This document shows positions 38,118-47,267 of a stretch of DNA of 64,000 bases, one piece after another. Made by a program: the position numbers and the translations under genes. The notes under the pieces are model-generated. The model saw only the letters and a list, made by a program, of their open reading frames with translations. It did not search any database and was not told where the DNA came from. The first letter of the stretch is position 1. Each line of letters opens with the position of its first letter. Source of the stretch: Pelagomonas calceolata (lineage: Eukaryota > Sar > Pelagophyceae > Pelagomonadales > Pelagomonadaceae). Where the stretch lies: NCBI GenBank assembly GCA_918797485.1, contig CAKKNE010000004.1:1-64000 (forward strand), given 5' to 3'.

Positions 38118-40168
38118 ATGCGGCAAAACAAGCCACGCTGCAGCCTCTTCACCTGCACCCTCACCATCGTGGGCGCGCTGCTCCTCACGACGACCCTGCT
38201 CTCGCACAACTACGCGACGCAGCAGCACCACCAGATCCCGCGGCCGCACGCGCTGCGCGGCCCCGCCTCGCACCTGGCGGCGCTGCGCGACGCGCGGGAC
38301 GCGGCGGCGGCGGCGGCGCGCGGCGCGGCGGCCGCGGCGCTCGTCGACGCGGTCGCCGTCACGAGGCCGCCGACGCCCGAGGGCGAGGCGGCGCGCGCGG
38401 CGCGGGCGGCGGCCGAAACGCTGGCGGCCGAGGCCGCGGCGGCCGAGCGGCGCGAGGCCGAAGCCGCGGCCGCGCGGGCGGCAGAAGCCGCCGCGCGGGA
38501 AGCGGAAGCCGCGCGCGAGGCGGCGGCGGCCAAAGCAGCCGCCGCGCGCGAGGCCGCCGCGGCCCAAGCAGCCGCCGCGCGGCTCGCGGCCGAGGTCGCG
38601 GAGCCCATCGACGAGTCGTACCACGTCGTCTTCTCGTCGCGACGCGGCGTCCTTTTTTTGTGGGGGGGGTCTTCCAGTGGCGGGTCGCGGCGATGGCGTG
38701 CCGGTGGGGTAGAAGTGCTCGCGATGCCGCGCCATCGTCGCGGCCATCGTGTGCTGGCGCGCCTCGGGAGAGGCCTTCGCGCCGCACACCGGGAAGGGGA
38801 AAAAAAAAACTCACAGAAAAAACAAACACAGGACGGGCTGCAGCGAGTTCCAGGACTGGCAGTCCATCGGCGTCTTCTCGTCGGCCGACGCGGTGGGCCA
38901 GCGCGGCGTCATCACGCGCATCGCGAGCGGCTGCCGGCCCGGGCAGGAGGCGAGCATCCGGCACGCCATGTCGCACCTGCCGGCGCGCTGCCGCGTCTTC
39001 TTCGCGCCCGACACGGACGTCAAGGACCACGCCGGCCGCTACTACAAGTACGCGAACAAGCCGCTGGGCATGATGAAGTGGCTCCAGGCCGGCAGCGTGC
39101 CGCCGACGGCGACGGTCGCGCTCATCGACCCCGACTTCTTCTTCCTGCGGCCGCTCTGGCGCGGCCCGGCGTCCGCGATCGTCGCGTCGACGGCGTAGCG
39201 GTGTGTGTGGGTCTGCGTTGTCTCGGTGGTCGCGTCGCGCGTACAATCGTCGCGTCGGCGGCGCCGGCTCAGCGGTCACACTCAGGCACGACAGCTTCGA
39301 CGCGGACGACGCGACGTTCGCGTCCGGCGCGGCGAAGAAGACGCCCATGCCGCGGCCGCTGCGGCCGGGGACGATGATCGCGCAGCGCTACGGCATCGGC
39401 GGCAAGCCCTGGACGAGCGCACCCGGCCGCAACGGCCAGCTCGCCTGGAAGCTGCGCGACTATTTCACGTCGATCGGCCGGCCAGACTCGCCCGCGAACG
39501 CGCCGGACCTCAACGAGCGCAGCGCCGACGCCTTCTACTCCATCGGCGCGCCCTACATCGCCCTCGCGTCGGACTGGCTGCCCATCGCGACGAACTGGAC
39601 GGGCCTCATGCCCATGGCCGTCGCGCGGAACTTCGGGAACCTCGCGGAGATGTACGCCATGGTCATCGCGGTCGCGGACCTGGGCATCCGGCCCGCGACG
39701 GTCGACTCGCTCATGGTGAGCAACGTCGGCGCCGGCGGCGAGGGTTGGCCCTTCGTCGACCGGCTGCCGCCGGAGCGCGCGTGCGACCCGACGCTGCTCG
39801 ACGACGAGGCCCACCGGCTGCCCTTCTTCCTGCACTACTGCCAGCGCTACGAGCACGTCGAGAAGCCGCCGTACGACGAGTCGAACTGGATCTACTCGAA
39901 GTACCAGGTGCCCGACGAGATCCTGCACTGCCCGGCCGGGACGCACGACCTCGAGGGCGAGCGCCCGAAGAAGAAGGCCTCGCGGCAGCGCATGCGCCTC
40001 GACGCGGACGGCTTCCTGCCGGAGCCGTCCGCGACGGTCGACGCCGCAGTGCTTACCGGAACGAGCGGCCGCGCGCGCCTGCGCCACGTCTGGGCCTTCT
40101 GCGCGGCGACGCGGCGGACGAACCTCGCGGCGCGCGACTACCGGCGCTGGTTCTGCGCGAAGAATTAA
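38118..40168 (+). CDS. Hydroxyproline arabinosyltransferase/SGT-like glycosyltransferase
   Basis: Three exons, 38118-38635, 38832-39170 and 39286-40168, join in frame to 579 aa. ATG 38118 starts a type II anchor (SLFTCTLTIVGALLLTTTLL). A long Ala/Glu-rich stalk helix follows (residues 50-160). The catalytic part begins YHVVFST|GCSEFQDWQSIGVF with the exon 1-2 junction inside FST, then VGQRGVITRIASGC, a DxD-like LIDPDFFFLRPL, and IAQRYGIGGKPW. These are landmarks of plant HPAT (GT95) and peptidyl-Ser galactosyltransferases, Golgi enzymes that glycosylate hydroxyproline-rich proteins. Intron 1 has donor GTCGCG, acceptor AACACAG; intron 2 donor GTCCGC, acceptor ACTCAG. Confidence 0.85.
38636..38831 (+). 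other. Intron 1 of the HPAT-like gene, possible old introner
   Basis: 196 nt. It contains GTCGCGGCGATGGCGT and later CGCGCCATCG, recalling introner arms, but has no clear target duplication and no terminal repeat. Kept as an ordinary intron with suspicion. Confidence 0.4.
39171..39285 (+). other. Intron 2 of the HPAT-like gene, possible worn introner
   Basis: 115 nt. The 8-mer four bases before the donor (GCGCGGCC) and the first 8 bases after the acceptor (GCACGACA) match at 5 of 8 positions. The 4-nt rule (CGGC left in exon 2) holds, and the start GTCCGCGATCGTCGCG resembles introner C. Weak. Confidence 0.35.
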
Positions 40169-40216
40169 ATTTAGTTGTGGATTAGTGTTTTTGTCGAAGC
40201 CTACGCGTCTGGACAC

Positions 40217-40723
40217 TCAAAAAGGATCCTCCGGCCCTGAGGCTTCCTGGAAGTCGGGGTCCGAGTCGTCTGAGTCCGAAGCCGACGACTCGGAGTCGCT
40301 CGACGACGACGACGCGGACGCGTCCAGGCCCGCGGCCACGGAATCGTCGGAGATGTCCTGGACGGTGCCCTCGCGCTCGGCCTTCGCTTTCGCGCGCCGC
40401 GCGCGCTCCTCCTCGGACAGCGTCTCGCCCATCTCGAAGTCGTCGTCCGACGACTCGGCGGCCCGGGCCACGCCACCACCTGTCGGCTCCGGCGCGCCGG
40501 GCCCGATCGTCTGGCGCTTCACGCGCTTGCCCTTCGTCGCCGCCGGCACGCTGGCCACGACCACGACCGGCGGAGCCGCCGCGTCGGCGCGCTCCACCGA
40601 CGCGGGCCACGCGGCGCGCGGCGTGTGCGCCATCGCGGCCCGGCGCCGCTTGCACGCCGGCTCGGACTCCTCCTGCGCACTTTTCGAAGCGGCCTTCATT
40701 TTCTCGGGAGTGAGCCCATCCAT
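40217..40723 (-). CDS. Hypothetical acidic nuclear-type protein
   Basis: A 168-aa protein from ATG 40723 (MDGLTPEKMKAASKS). It has a basic bipartite-like stretch (CKRRRAAMAH, KGKRVKRQT) in the first half and a strongly acidic Ser/Asp-rich second half (SSDDDFEMGETLSEEERARRAKAK, then SSSSSDSESSASDSDDSD). Composition resembles chromatin or transcription cofactors. No fold or family recognised. Convergent with the HPAT-like gene (48 bp gap). Confidence 0.6.
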   Translation of the reverse strand: MDGLTPEKMKAASKSAQEESEPACKRRRAAMAHTPRAAWPASVERADAAAPPVVVVASVPAATKGKRVKRQTIGPGAPEPTGGGVARAAESSDDDFEMGETLSEEERARRAKAKAEREGTVQDISDDSVAAGLDASASSSSSDSESSASDSDDSDPDFQEASGPEDPF

Positions 40724-41012
40724 GATATCGGAGAGCTAAACCAGAGAGCACTGAGCAGACTGACTGTCTGACTCGAATCACTCGACAAAGCGCACGTGTG
40801 CCATGCCACGCGGCTCAGAGCAAAGCGAGGGGACCCCGAGGCCGCGTTTTATAATGCAAAACGCCCGTCCAAGCGCGTCGATGTGGGGTTGATGATACCA
40901 GGTACGGGTTTTTCAGCCAAAGACAGTCTCTCTCTTCTTCCTTCTCCCGTAAAAGATATATGTTATAGTTACAGCAGGAGGAACGGCGGCATAGCAGCAA
41001 GCTCCCAACTCG

Positions 41013-41708
41013 CTAGGCCGCCTCGTCGACCTCCTCCACGGGCGCGGTCGCCGCCTCGAGCATCCCGGGCGCGGCGGCGAGCGACGCCTTCACGGACGCG
41101 GCGGTGGCTTGCGCGCCGCAGAGGACGATCTTGAGGCGCGCGTCTTCCACAACGGCGCCGGCGTAGTCCGCGCAAGACGGAGCCGCGTAAAGGGTCACGG
41201 GCAGCTCCGTCGGCGCCCGCAGCGGCATGCGCTCGAGGCAGTGCGCCATGGCCGTCGCCGCCAGGCCCAGGTCGCCGCTGATCACGCGGCACGGCGTCCG
41301 CGTGCCGGGAGCGTCGCCCTCGGCCACGTACAGCGCGTCGGCGGCCTCGAGCGCAGTTGCCGCCTCGTCAAACGCGTCGTCGAACGCGTCGTCGTCGTCC
41401 ACGACGGCCGCGGCCGCGCCGGCGCCCGCGGGCGCCGTCGGCGGGCCGCCCAGGAGCTGATCGGCCGTCTGGACCTTCGTGATGCGGTAGGCAAGCTTGC
41501 TGGGCACGACGCCGTCGCCGCACAAGCTCCAGTTCAGCGCGTAGTCGAGGCCGGGGCCCTCCCTCGGGAACTGGACGCTGTCAGCGTCCTCGGTGGGGCG
41601 CGCGAGGGCCAGGGTCCGCCGCGCGCCGGCCGTCCGCGCGCCTGCTGCCGGGGCCAATGAGTGCAACGCGCCAGTCAATGGCCTCACGGCTCGCCGCAGC
41701 GACATCAT
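41013..41708 (-). CDS. Hypothetical, probably mitochondrial protein
   Basis: A 231-aa protein from ATG 41708 (MMSLRRAVRPLTGALHSL). The N-terminus is an Arg/Ser/Ala-rich, acid-free presequence of about 40 residues. The mature part begins FPREGPGLDYALNWSLCGDGVVPSK, has an acidic loop (DDDDAFDDAFDEA) and ends in two Ala-rich strands and helices (ISGDLGLAATAMAHCLERMP, PVTLYAAPSCADYAGAVVEDA). The block around DYALNW faintly recalls ATP-dependent PEP carboxykinase N-termini, not enough for a call. An ordinary conserved algal protein is likely. Confidence 0.55.
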   Translation of the reverse strand: MMSLRRAVRPLTGALHSLAPAAGARTAGARRTLALARPTEDADSVQFPREGPGLDYALNWSLCGDGVVPSKLAYRITKVQTADQLLGGPPTAPAGAGAAAAVVDDDDAFDDAFDEAATALEAADALYVAEGDAPGTRTPCRVISGDLGLAATAMAHCLERMPLRAPTELPVTLYAAPSCADYAGAVVEDARLKIVLCGAQATAASVKASLAAAPGMLEAATAPVEEVDEAA

Positions 41709-41865
41709 CGGCAAAGCGAAGGGTTCTCCGGCAGCCGCAAATGAGTTCAGGCTACCTCGCTTTGTGCCTTCTGTCCCTTTCTACGCGTTTGACGCCAAAT
41801 TCATCGACGGGGGCTTTTTGCTAGCATCTCTATAGCGCTAGCTTCGTTAAATACAGCAACAAAAC

Positions 41866-42816
41866 TTAGCCAGGCGGAAAGTGCGCCGCCCGAAGCCCGG
41901 CACCCGCCCGATCCGCCGCGCACTCCGCGTCGTCGTTACCAACGAACCATAAAGTAAGGGCCCACCGATCCGCGGCCGCTGGAAGAACCTCGTGCACGAC
42001 ACGATCCGCGAAAAAACAAACGAGCCTATCTCCCGTCGGAGCGACGTCGACGCCTTCTCCTTGCGCATCTCCGCGCGCGTCGTCGTCGTCGCAGTCGACG
42101 TAGATCCGCAGCGCGCCGCCGGCATCCCACCCGGGCTCCTGCAGATAATAGATGCACGTGATCCACCGCTTATCGCGCGGCCCGCCACCATCGACGCACG
42201 CGTTGTCCACGTGGCGTGGGTAGCGACCCGAGGCCATCTGTACCGCGAGCTTCGTCCCGTACTCGCGCGGCGACACGCGCTCCGCGCCGAGCAATGCATT
42301 GAGCGCCGGTGGCAACGTCAAGAGCCAATCTCGCGTGAACGCGAGCAGGTGCGGCGCGTCGTCGAAGTCCGTCGGTTCGACCTCGCACGAGAGCACCGCC
42401 TCCTTGTCGAAGGGCACGCCGTCGCTGCCGACGGATTGCGACGGCCCGAAGCGGTCGCGCCGTCGCAGCGCCAAGGCGTCTTCCAGCATGGCGCCTCGCA
42501 CGTCATTGCCGAGCACGTCGTCGAACACGACGTACGGCTCGCCAAGTTCAAATAATCTGCGGTAGAGCTCGGGCGCCAGCTCGCGCGCCCGCGTCGCCGC
42601 CCCGAGGATCGGCACGCTGTTTTCGTCGACGGGTATGGCCGCGGTCGCCAGCGGTCGCGTCGATGGCGTAAAACGCAGCGCCGGTCTTCCCCGTGATCCA
42701 TGCGGTCGCATCGATGGCGTCCGGGGCAGCGACAGCGGCCGGCGCGCGATGACGTGACAGCGTCTTGTTTGCGATCGCGTTGCGCCATTGATGCGCTGCG
42801 CAGCGATTATCCGCAT
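41866..42816 (-). CDS. Prolyl-4-hydroxylase-like 2OG dioxygenase
   Basis: A 316-aa protein from ATG 42816 (MRIIAAQRINGATRSQ); the upstream GTG gives no better start. The 2OG-Fe(II) core is at 195-290: RHVDNACVDG (HxD at about 203-205), ITCIYYLQEPGWDAGGALRIY, CFFADRVVHEVLPA (distal His about 273) and DRWALTLWFV (2OG Arg). The order matches EGLN/PHD-type prolyl hydroxylases with the GGALRIY strand. The first 65 residues are basic and presequence-like and are encoded by sequence that contains two introner-core-like units; an unseen splice there is possible. Confidence 0.82.
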   Translation of the reverse strand: MRIIAAQRINGATRSQTRRCHVIARRPLSLPRTPSMRPHGSRGRPALRFTPSTRPLATAAIPVDENSVPILGAATRARELAPELYRRLFELGEPYVVFDDVLGNDVRGAMLEDALALRRRDRFGPSQSVGSDGVPFDKEAVLSCEVEPTDFDDAPHLLAFTRDWLLTLPPALNALLGAERVSPREYGTKLAVQMASGRYPRHVDNACVDGGGPRDKRWITCIYYLQEPGWDAGGALRIYVDCDDDDARGDAQGEGVDVAPTGDRLVCFFADRVVHEVLPAAADRWALTLWFVGNDDAECAADRAGAGLRAAHFPPG

Positions 42817-44021
42817 GGCCACGCCGCGTCTCAGTATGCTTGACCGGCAGCACAGGAGTGCAGTCGCTTTTGAGCGCTACGCAGTCTTTCTTGGTGGCTG
42901 AAAGCTCGGCAGCGCGATGAAGGATATATTACAGATCGCCGGACACCAAGAAAGCCAGCTTTGGCTGCTTGGCGCTCTTGCGGGTCAAGCACGAGCTAGC
43001 GGCCGGTAACACACTAGCAACACCAGCTCCCGGCGCAAGGGCGAAGGCGCGGGTCGGCTCGCCTCAAAAATCTTGGATTGCGATCGCGGTCTTGGGATCG
43101 AGAGTTCGACGTCCGCGGCGCTGATGTGGAAAAGCCGTCTAGCGCACGAAACCCGAAGGATAAACCCGTTTTGTTGGGTGTTGGTGTGTTCGGCCTCAGG
43201 CGAGCGCACGATGGCGGCGCGAGCGTAGTCGCGGGCGCCGCGGCGCCCGTGTGGACCTGCGCCGGCGCCGGCGAGGGCGGCGGCGGCGGGGCCGCGGCGT
43301 TGCGTCGGAGTTCAGGACGACATTTGATCTCCGCGGGATTTCTGAGTTCCTGGCCTAGTTGGGCGTGCGCGAGGGCCTCGCGGACGCGTCATCGCGACGT
43401 TCGGCGCGGCGTGACATGTTGGGCAAGTAGGCGATTCATCCTCGGCTTCCTCGCAATTCAACGGGTCGACGGGCCTTCATTGGCGATGTTGACTCACCCC
43501 AGCAATTCAAGCTGCTTCCGATGACTACACCCCGGGTCCTTCGTCGGCGCAATGTTGCAACCGCGGGAGTGTTTTTCGTGACTAACCCGCGGGTGCGGCG
43601 GCGGGCCGGCGGCGGGCCGCGGGCAACTCGTCGGCGGCGGCACTCGGGCACGACTCCACGGAGCGGCGGCGCGGCGGGATCCGGAATACCTTGACTAGCT
43701 CTGGGTCGGGTCTCAAGCAAAGCGCCTTCGCGTCCGCGTTCAGCAGACCAAGGTTGTGCGGCGGCGGTTCCCCTTTTTTTTCCCGCACATCGCTGCACGA
43801 CCTCTGCGACGAGTCCCCTGGGGCGGGGAGGGGTCCCGCAAGACCGCGCGCAAAAACCCGTCGGTTAAGCAGAGGCTAGGCTAGGCGCAAAACGCAATTG
43901 CGCGACGTGTGACGCGCACAGCTCGCGAGGGTTCTTCTGTTACACGTGCCAACCCGCAGCCGCAGCGCTTGGGAGCGTCGCTGCTTAGCTGGAGTAGAGG
44001 CCACCCCCACAGCTGGGCAAG
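42817..44021. other. Divergent intergenic region, no supported gene
   Basis: 1.2 kb holding one CTAG-bounded repeat (42996-43017). A 148-codon plus-strand frame at 43078 and minus-strand frames around 43436-43798 have no domains and biased composition, so I do not call them. Confidence 0.45.
42996..43017 (-). repeat. CTAG-bounded short repeat, copy 7
   Basis: On the minus strand CTAGTGTGTTACC then GGCCGCTAG, 180 bp upstream of the prolyl-hydroxylase-like gene and in its orientation. Flanked by TTG before the first CTAG. Confidence 0.8.
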
Positions 44022-44843
44022 ATGGCAGCCGACGAGGCGGCCGCGGCCGCGACGACGGACCAGCCCTCCATGACCAAGGACGAGGCGCCGGACTGGGTCC
44101 CGAACCGGGCCTTCCTCGACGCCTGCGCGAGCCTCGGCCTCGAGAAGCCGCCGTCGCTGCTCACGGACACGCCGGCCTACGAGCCGCCGAGGCCGCGCGA
44201 ACCGGAGGAACCGGAGCCCGACCCGGAGCCGGTGCGCGCCTCGGACGCGTTCGGCGGCGTGCGCGCGATGCTGGAGGCGACGGACCCCGTCGAGCGCGCC
44301 GTGACGGCCGCCATGGCCGCGAAGCAGCGGGCCAACGCGGCCCTGAAGGAGGGCGACGCGGCCCTGGCGCGCAAGCGCTACCTCGCGGCGCTCTGCGCGC
44401 TCGACGAGGTCGCCGGCCGCGCGCGCCAGGTCCTCATCGCGCGCAAAGTCTTGAGACGGGACGAAGACGACGTTCCGGAGACGCCGCTGCAGGCCGCGGC
44501 GCGCGAATCTTTGCTGTTGGAGGCGGAGCTGCGCCTGAACCTCGCCCAGGCCTGCCTGACCTGCGGCGACGCCGCCGCGGCCCTCGGGGCCTGCGACGCG
44601 TACTTCGCCCTCAAGGACGCGCCCGAGTCAAACGCGCGCGACGCCAAGGCGCACTTCCGCGCCGCGCGCGCGCTCGAGGCGCTGGACCGCCTCCAGGAGG
44701 CCGAGGGCCACCTGCGCGACGCGGCGGCGGCGGCGCCCGACGACCGCGGCGTCGCGGCGGCGCTCCGGCGCGTCCGCGCGGCGCGCGCGGCGAAGCGGAA
44801 GCACGTGCCCAAGGCGTCGTTTCGGGGCGTGCTGCTGTCGTGA
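44022..44843 (+). CDS. TPR protein
   Basis: A 273-aa protein from ATG 44022. Residues 40-85 are acidic and proline-rich. TPR helices begin at about 105: MAAKQRANAALKEGDAALARKRY, LEAELRLNLAQACLTCGDAAAALGACDAYFAL, KAHFRAARALEALDRLQEAEGHLRDAAAAAPDD. The arrangement of three repeats with the clamp-like NxxxA/KAHFR spacing resembles TTC4 and immunophilin-type cochaperones, which bind Hsp90/Hsp70 C-termini. No FKBP or J domain is attached. It ends HVPKASFRGVLLS. Convergent with 44881 (37 bp gap). Confidence 0.75.
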   Translation: MAADEAAAAATTDQPSMTKDEAPDWVPNRAFLDACASLGLEKPPSLLTDTPAYEPPRPREPEEPEPDPEPVRASDAFGGVRAMLEATDPVERAVTAAMAAKQRANAALKEGDAALARKRYLAALCALDEVAGRARQVLIARKVLRRDEDDVPETPLQAAARESLLLEAELRLNLAQACLTCGDAAAALGACDAYFALKDAPESNARDAKAHFRAARALEALDRLQEAEGHLRDAAAAAPDDRGVAAALRRVRAARAAKRKHVPKASFRGVLLS

Positions 44844-44880
44844 GTAATTTGTGTGAACTGTAACATATACACAACAAATA

Positions 44881-45945
44881 TTACCTCCGGCGAACGACAT
44901 GCGCCGACTTCGCGGCCGTGTACGCGTGCGCGCGCATGTATCGCTCGAGGATGCGGTAGTTCTCCTCGCTGTAGCGCGGCAGCAGCATCGCGGGGCAGAC
45001 GTCGCGCGGCCACTCCATCTCGGTCGCCGTCGCGCATCGCCCGTGGTGTCGCTTGAAGACGAAGCGCCCGTCGCGGACGTACTTTTCGATTGTCGGGATA
45101 TCGACGATGGCGTGCCCGACCCGCTCAATAACGGGATTGAGGGGGCTCAGCCGAAACCAGACGAGTTTCTCGCAGCACCCCGGTTCCAGGTCAAACGCAC
45201 CCTCAGCTTTCACGTACTCGGCCATGGCGCGCTTCGTCGCGACGACGAAGTCGTCAATGTACATTTTTTGGCCGACCACGCACGGCACGAGGGCCGGCGC
45301 CCGCGCCTGCGCCATCGTCGCGGCCGCCGCGTCGAGGGCCAGGTCCTGGAGCAGGACGACGTCCGGCCGCGCTCGCACGACGAGTTCAATCGATTCGAAG
45401 AGCGGCGAGCGCTCGAGCGCCGCGTGGCAGCGCGCGACGGCCTCCCACTGGTATGCAAAGTGCAGTTTCAGCCGGTACTGGTCCGAGCCGCAGGTCTCGG
45501 CCCCGTAGAACGCGCACGTCGCGTTGGCGGACTCCGCGTACACGCGGGCGTGGTCCCAGTCCCGGACGACCGACCGGGCCGCCGCGGCGACGTCCGCTTG
45601 TTTGGCGGCGTCGTACGGGGCCTCGAGCCCGAGCCACCAGTTCCCGCGCCCGCCGTTCCGCTCGACGAGGGCGCACGACAGCGCCGGCCAGGTGACGAGG
45701 AACGTCCGCAGCCCGCCGGAGAGCTCGAGGGCATACTTTGGTTTTCTTGGCGGGGCGGCCTTTTTTCTGCCGCCGAACACGCGCGACCAGAACGATTGCG
45801 GTTTCGAGTGCTTCGGCGTCGTCGTCGTCGCGTTGCACTGGCAGCGCGGCGTCCAGGTAGCGTTCCGCCAGGCTGGCACGATCGAATGATTCCGCCTGCC
45901 CACGACCGCACGCGTCGTGAGCAGCGCGACGATGAGGCAGCGCAT
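44881..45945 (-). CDS. Glycosyltransferase-like secretory protein
   Basis: A 354-aa protein from ATG 45945 with a signal peptide (MRCLIVALLTTRAVVG). Motifs YALELSGGLRTFLVTWPAL, KLHFAYQWEAVARCHAALE and ELVVRARPDVVLLQDL (about residue 190) recall algal and plant proteins of the class where Arg-Pro-Asp takes the place of a DxD motif. Later conserved-looking parts are VGQKMYIDDFVVATKRAM and CCEKLVWFRLSPL. Several Cys suggest disulfides. The enzyme activity is not established. Start and length look complete. Confidence 0.6.
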   Translation of the reverse strand: MRCLIVALLTTRAVVGRRNHSIVPAWRNATWTPRCQCNATTTTPKHSKPQSFWSRVFGGRKKAAPPRKPKYALELSGGLRTFLVTWPALSCALVERNGGRGNWWLGLEAPYDAAKQADVAAAARSVVRDWDHARVYAESANATCAFYGAETCGSDQYRLKLHFAYQWEAVARCHAALERSPLFESIELVVRARPDVVLLQDLALDAAAATMAQARAPALVPCVVGQKMYIDDFVVATKRAMAEYVKAEGAFDLEPGCCEKLVWFRLSPLNPVIERVGHAIVDIPTIEKYVRDGRFVFKRHHGRCATATEMEWPRDVCPAMLLPRYSEENYRILERYMRAHAYTAAKSAHVVRRR

Positions 45946-46180
45946 TGTTGTCAGTCACACTTGCAGCATCATGGGGGGCAGCGTGCAGTGATCAGAATGT
46001 GCAAGGCCGCACGAGATGCAGCCCCATGCAAAGACATGACAATGTCTGTGGCCACCACAATGACATTGTCATGCATAAAGAGGCTAGATAGAGGCTCTAG
46101 CTTAAAAACGCAAACGCCGCCCGGGCACGACGTGACATCATATAAGCAAGGCTACTTACGGGAGCAAGCAGCAGCGGAAC

Positions 46181-46723
46181 CTACTTCATGCAGCCGCACG
46201 TCGCCGCGCCGCCGCGCGCGTCCGCGTCGGCGTCGAGCTCCTCCCAGAGCTCCGGGTCCTTGATCCGCGCGAGGAGCTCCTCGCACTTGACCTTGACCTC
46301 GTCGCGCACGCGCCGGTACTCGGAAAGGTCCCCGGGGTCGATGGCCGGCGGGTCGTCGAGCGCCCAGTCCATGAACTTGAACTGCTCCTTCCAGGCCTTG
46401 AGGTCGTCGGGGTCGAGCTTCGCGCCGCAGCCGCAGCACGAGATGACGATGTCGAAGTCCGTGGCCTTAAAGTCCCGGATGTCGTCGCTCGTGAAACTCG
46501 AGATGTCGACGCCCGCCTCGCGCATGACCTCGACCGCGCCGGGCTTGACGGCCGTGCCGCCGACGATGCCCGCGCTCGCGACGCCGACCTCGGCGTCGCC
46601 CCGCAATTGCCGCAGCCAGCCGTCGGCCATCTGGCTCCGGCAGCTATTATGATTGCATAAAAACATGACGTTCGTCTTGTACTGCGGGCCGTGGGCGACC
46701 TCCTTCGCGGCGGCCTGGCCCAT
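46181..46723 (-). CDS. arsC: Arsenate reductase/low-molecular-weight phosphatase (ArsC)
   Basis: A 180-aa protein from ATG 46723 (MGQAAAKEVAHG). It has the LMW-PTP P-loop with CX5R-type nucleophile, NVMFLCNHNSCRSQMADGWLRQL, then AGIVGGTAVKPGAVEVMREAGVDISSFTSDDI, a DFDIVISCCGCGAKLDP redox-Cys segment and the Asp loop FMDWALDDPPAIDPGD. This is the thioredoxin-linked ArsC pattern; it reduces arsenate to arsenite. The tail CGCMK adds further thiols. The frame is open upstream to 46849 but has no ATG. Bacteria-like in kind; horizontal origin possible but not shown by composition. Confidence 0.88.
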   Translation of the reverse strand: MGQAAAKEVAHGPQYKTNVMFLCNHNSCRSQMADGWLRQLRGDAEVGVASAGIVGGTAVKPGAVEVMREAGVDISSFTSDDIRDFKATDFDIVISCCGCGAKLDPDDLKAWKEQFKFMDWALDDPPAIDPGDLSEYRRVRDEVKVKCEELLARIKDPELWEELDADADARGGAATCGCMK

Positions 46724-47267
46724 TGTGATCCAGGTCTGCCCCTCCTTTGCTAGACTAGCACCTGCGCGGGCGACGGACGCGGTCGCGAGCGGTCGGATAG
46801 ATGTGCGGCGCTGCGATGGCGTAGAGCGCGGCTGAACGACAGCGCTCAACGCAATTCAAGCGGTACGTCGCCGCGCCGCCCGAGATTCCAAAGCCCGATG
46901 CAGAGCCAAGCTGCCCTTAAGTCATGTGGTAACGTCCGCGTCGCCAGCCCAGCGCTGCGAATTCGCTAATCGACGATTCTGGACACAGTTCTTGACACCA
47001 AAACAGCAAGCTGATGCGCAGCGAGGAACTGCTGGAGCCGCTCTCCTAAAACAAGAAACTGACGGGTTTTTCACGGATTTTAGGAAGGACGTCCTAAGAG
47101 GGGCTAGCTCAATTAACGATTTCTCTCTCTCTCTCTCGACGTCGAAAACCAGAGGAACACACCACTAGATCAAACAACGCGGCGGGTCGCGGCTAGGCAG
47201 CCTAGCTCTAAGCAAAGCAAAGAAATGCCAACTTGAAAAAGACCTCAGGCTCAAAAAGACCAAAAAA
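46724..47267. other. Intergenic, no supported gene
   Basis: The stretch upstream of arsC. An 80-codon frame at 46926-47168 has no support. A CTCTCTCTCTCTC run is at about 47125-47138. Near 46790-46830 there is an introner-core-like CGCCATCGCAGCGC on the minus strand. Confidence 0.4.

Noticed and set aside
38028-39377. Plus-strand frame of about 450 codons reading through the first intron of the HPAT-like gene
   Set aside because: After the intron its frame is wrong (no family match), while splicing gives conserved motifs in one frame across three exons.
41013-41708. ATP-dependent PEP carboxykinase fragment
   Set aside because: Only the DYALNW block is reminiscent; no kinase motifs (P-loop, metal site) exist in the 231 residues.
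43078-43524. 148-codon plus-strand frame in the 42.8-44.0 kb gap
   Set aside because: No domain, low-complexity stretches, poor start. It also overlaps the region of a promoter repeat.
46926-47168. 80-codon frame upstream of arsC
   Set aside because: No homology, and the end is formed by a CT dinucleotide run.
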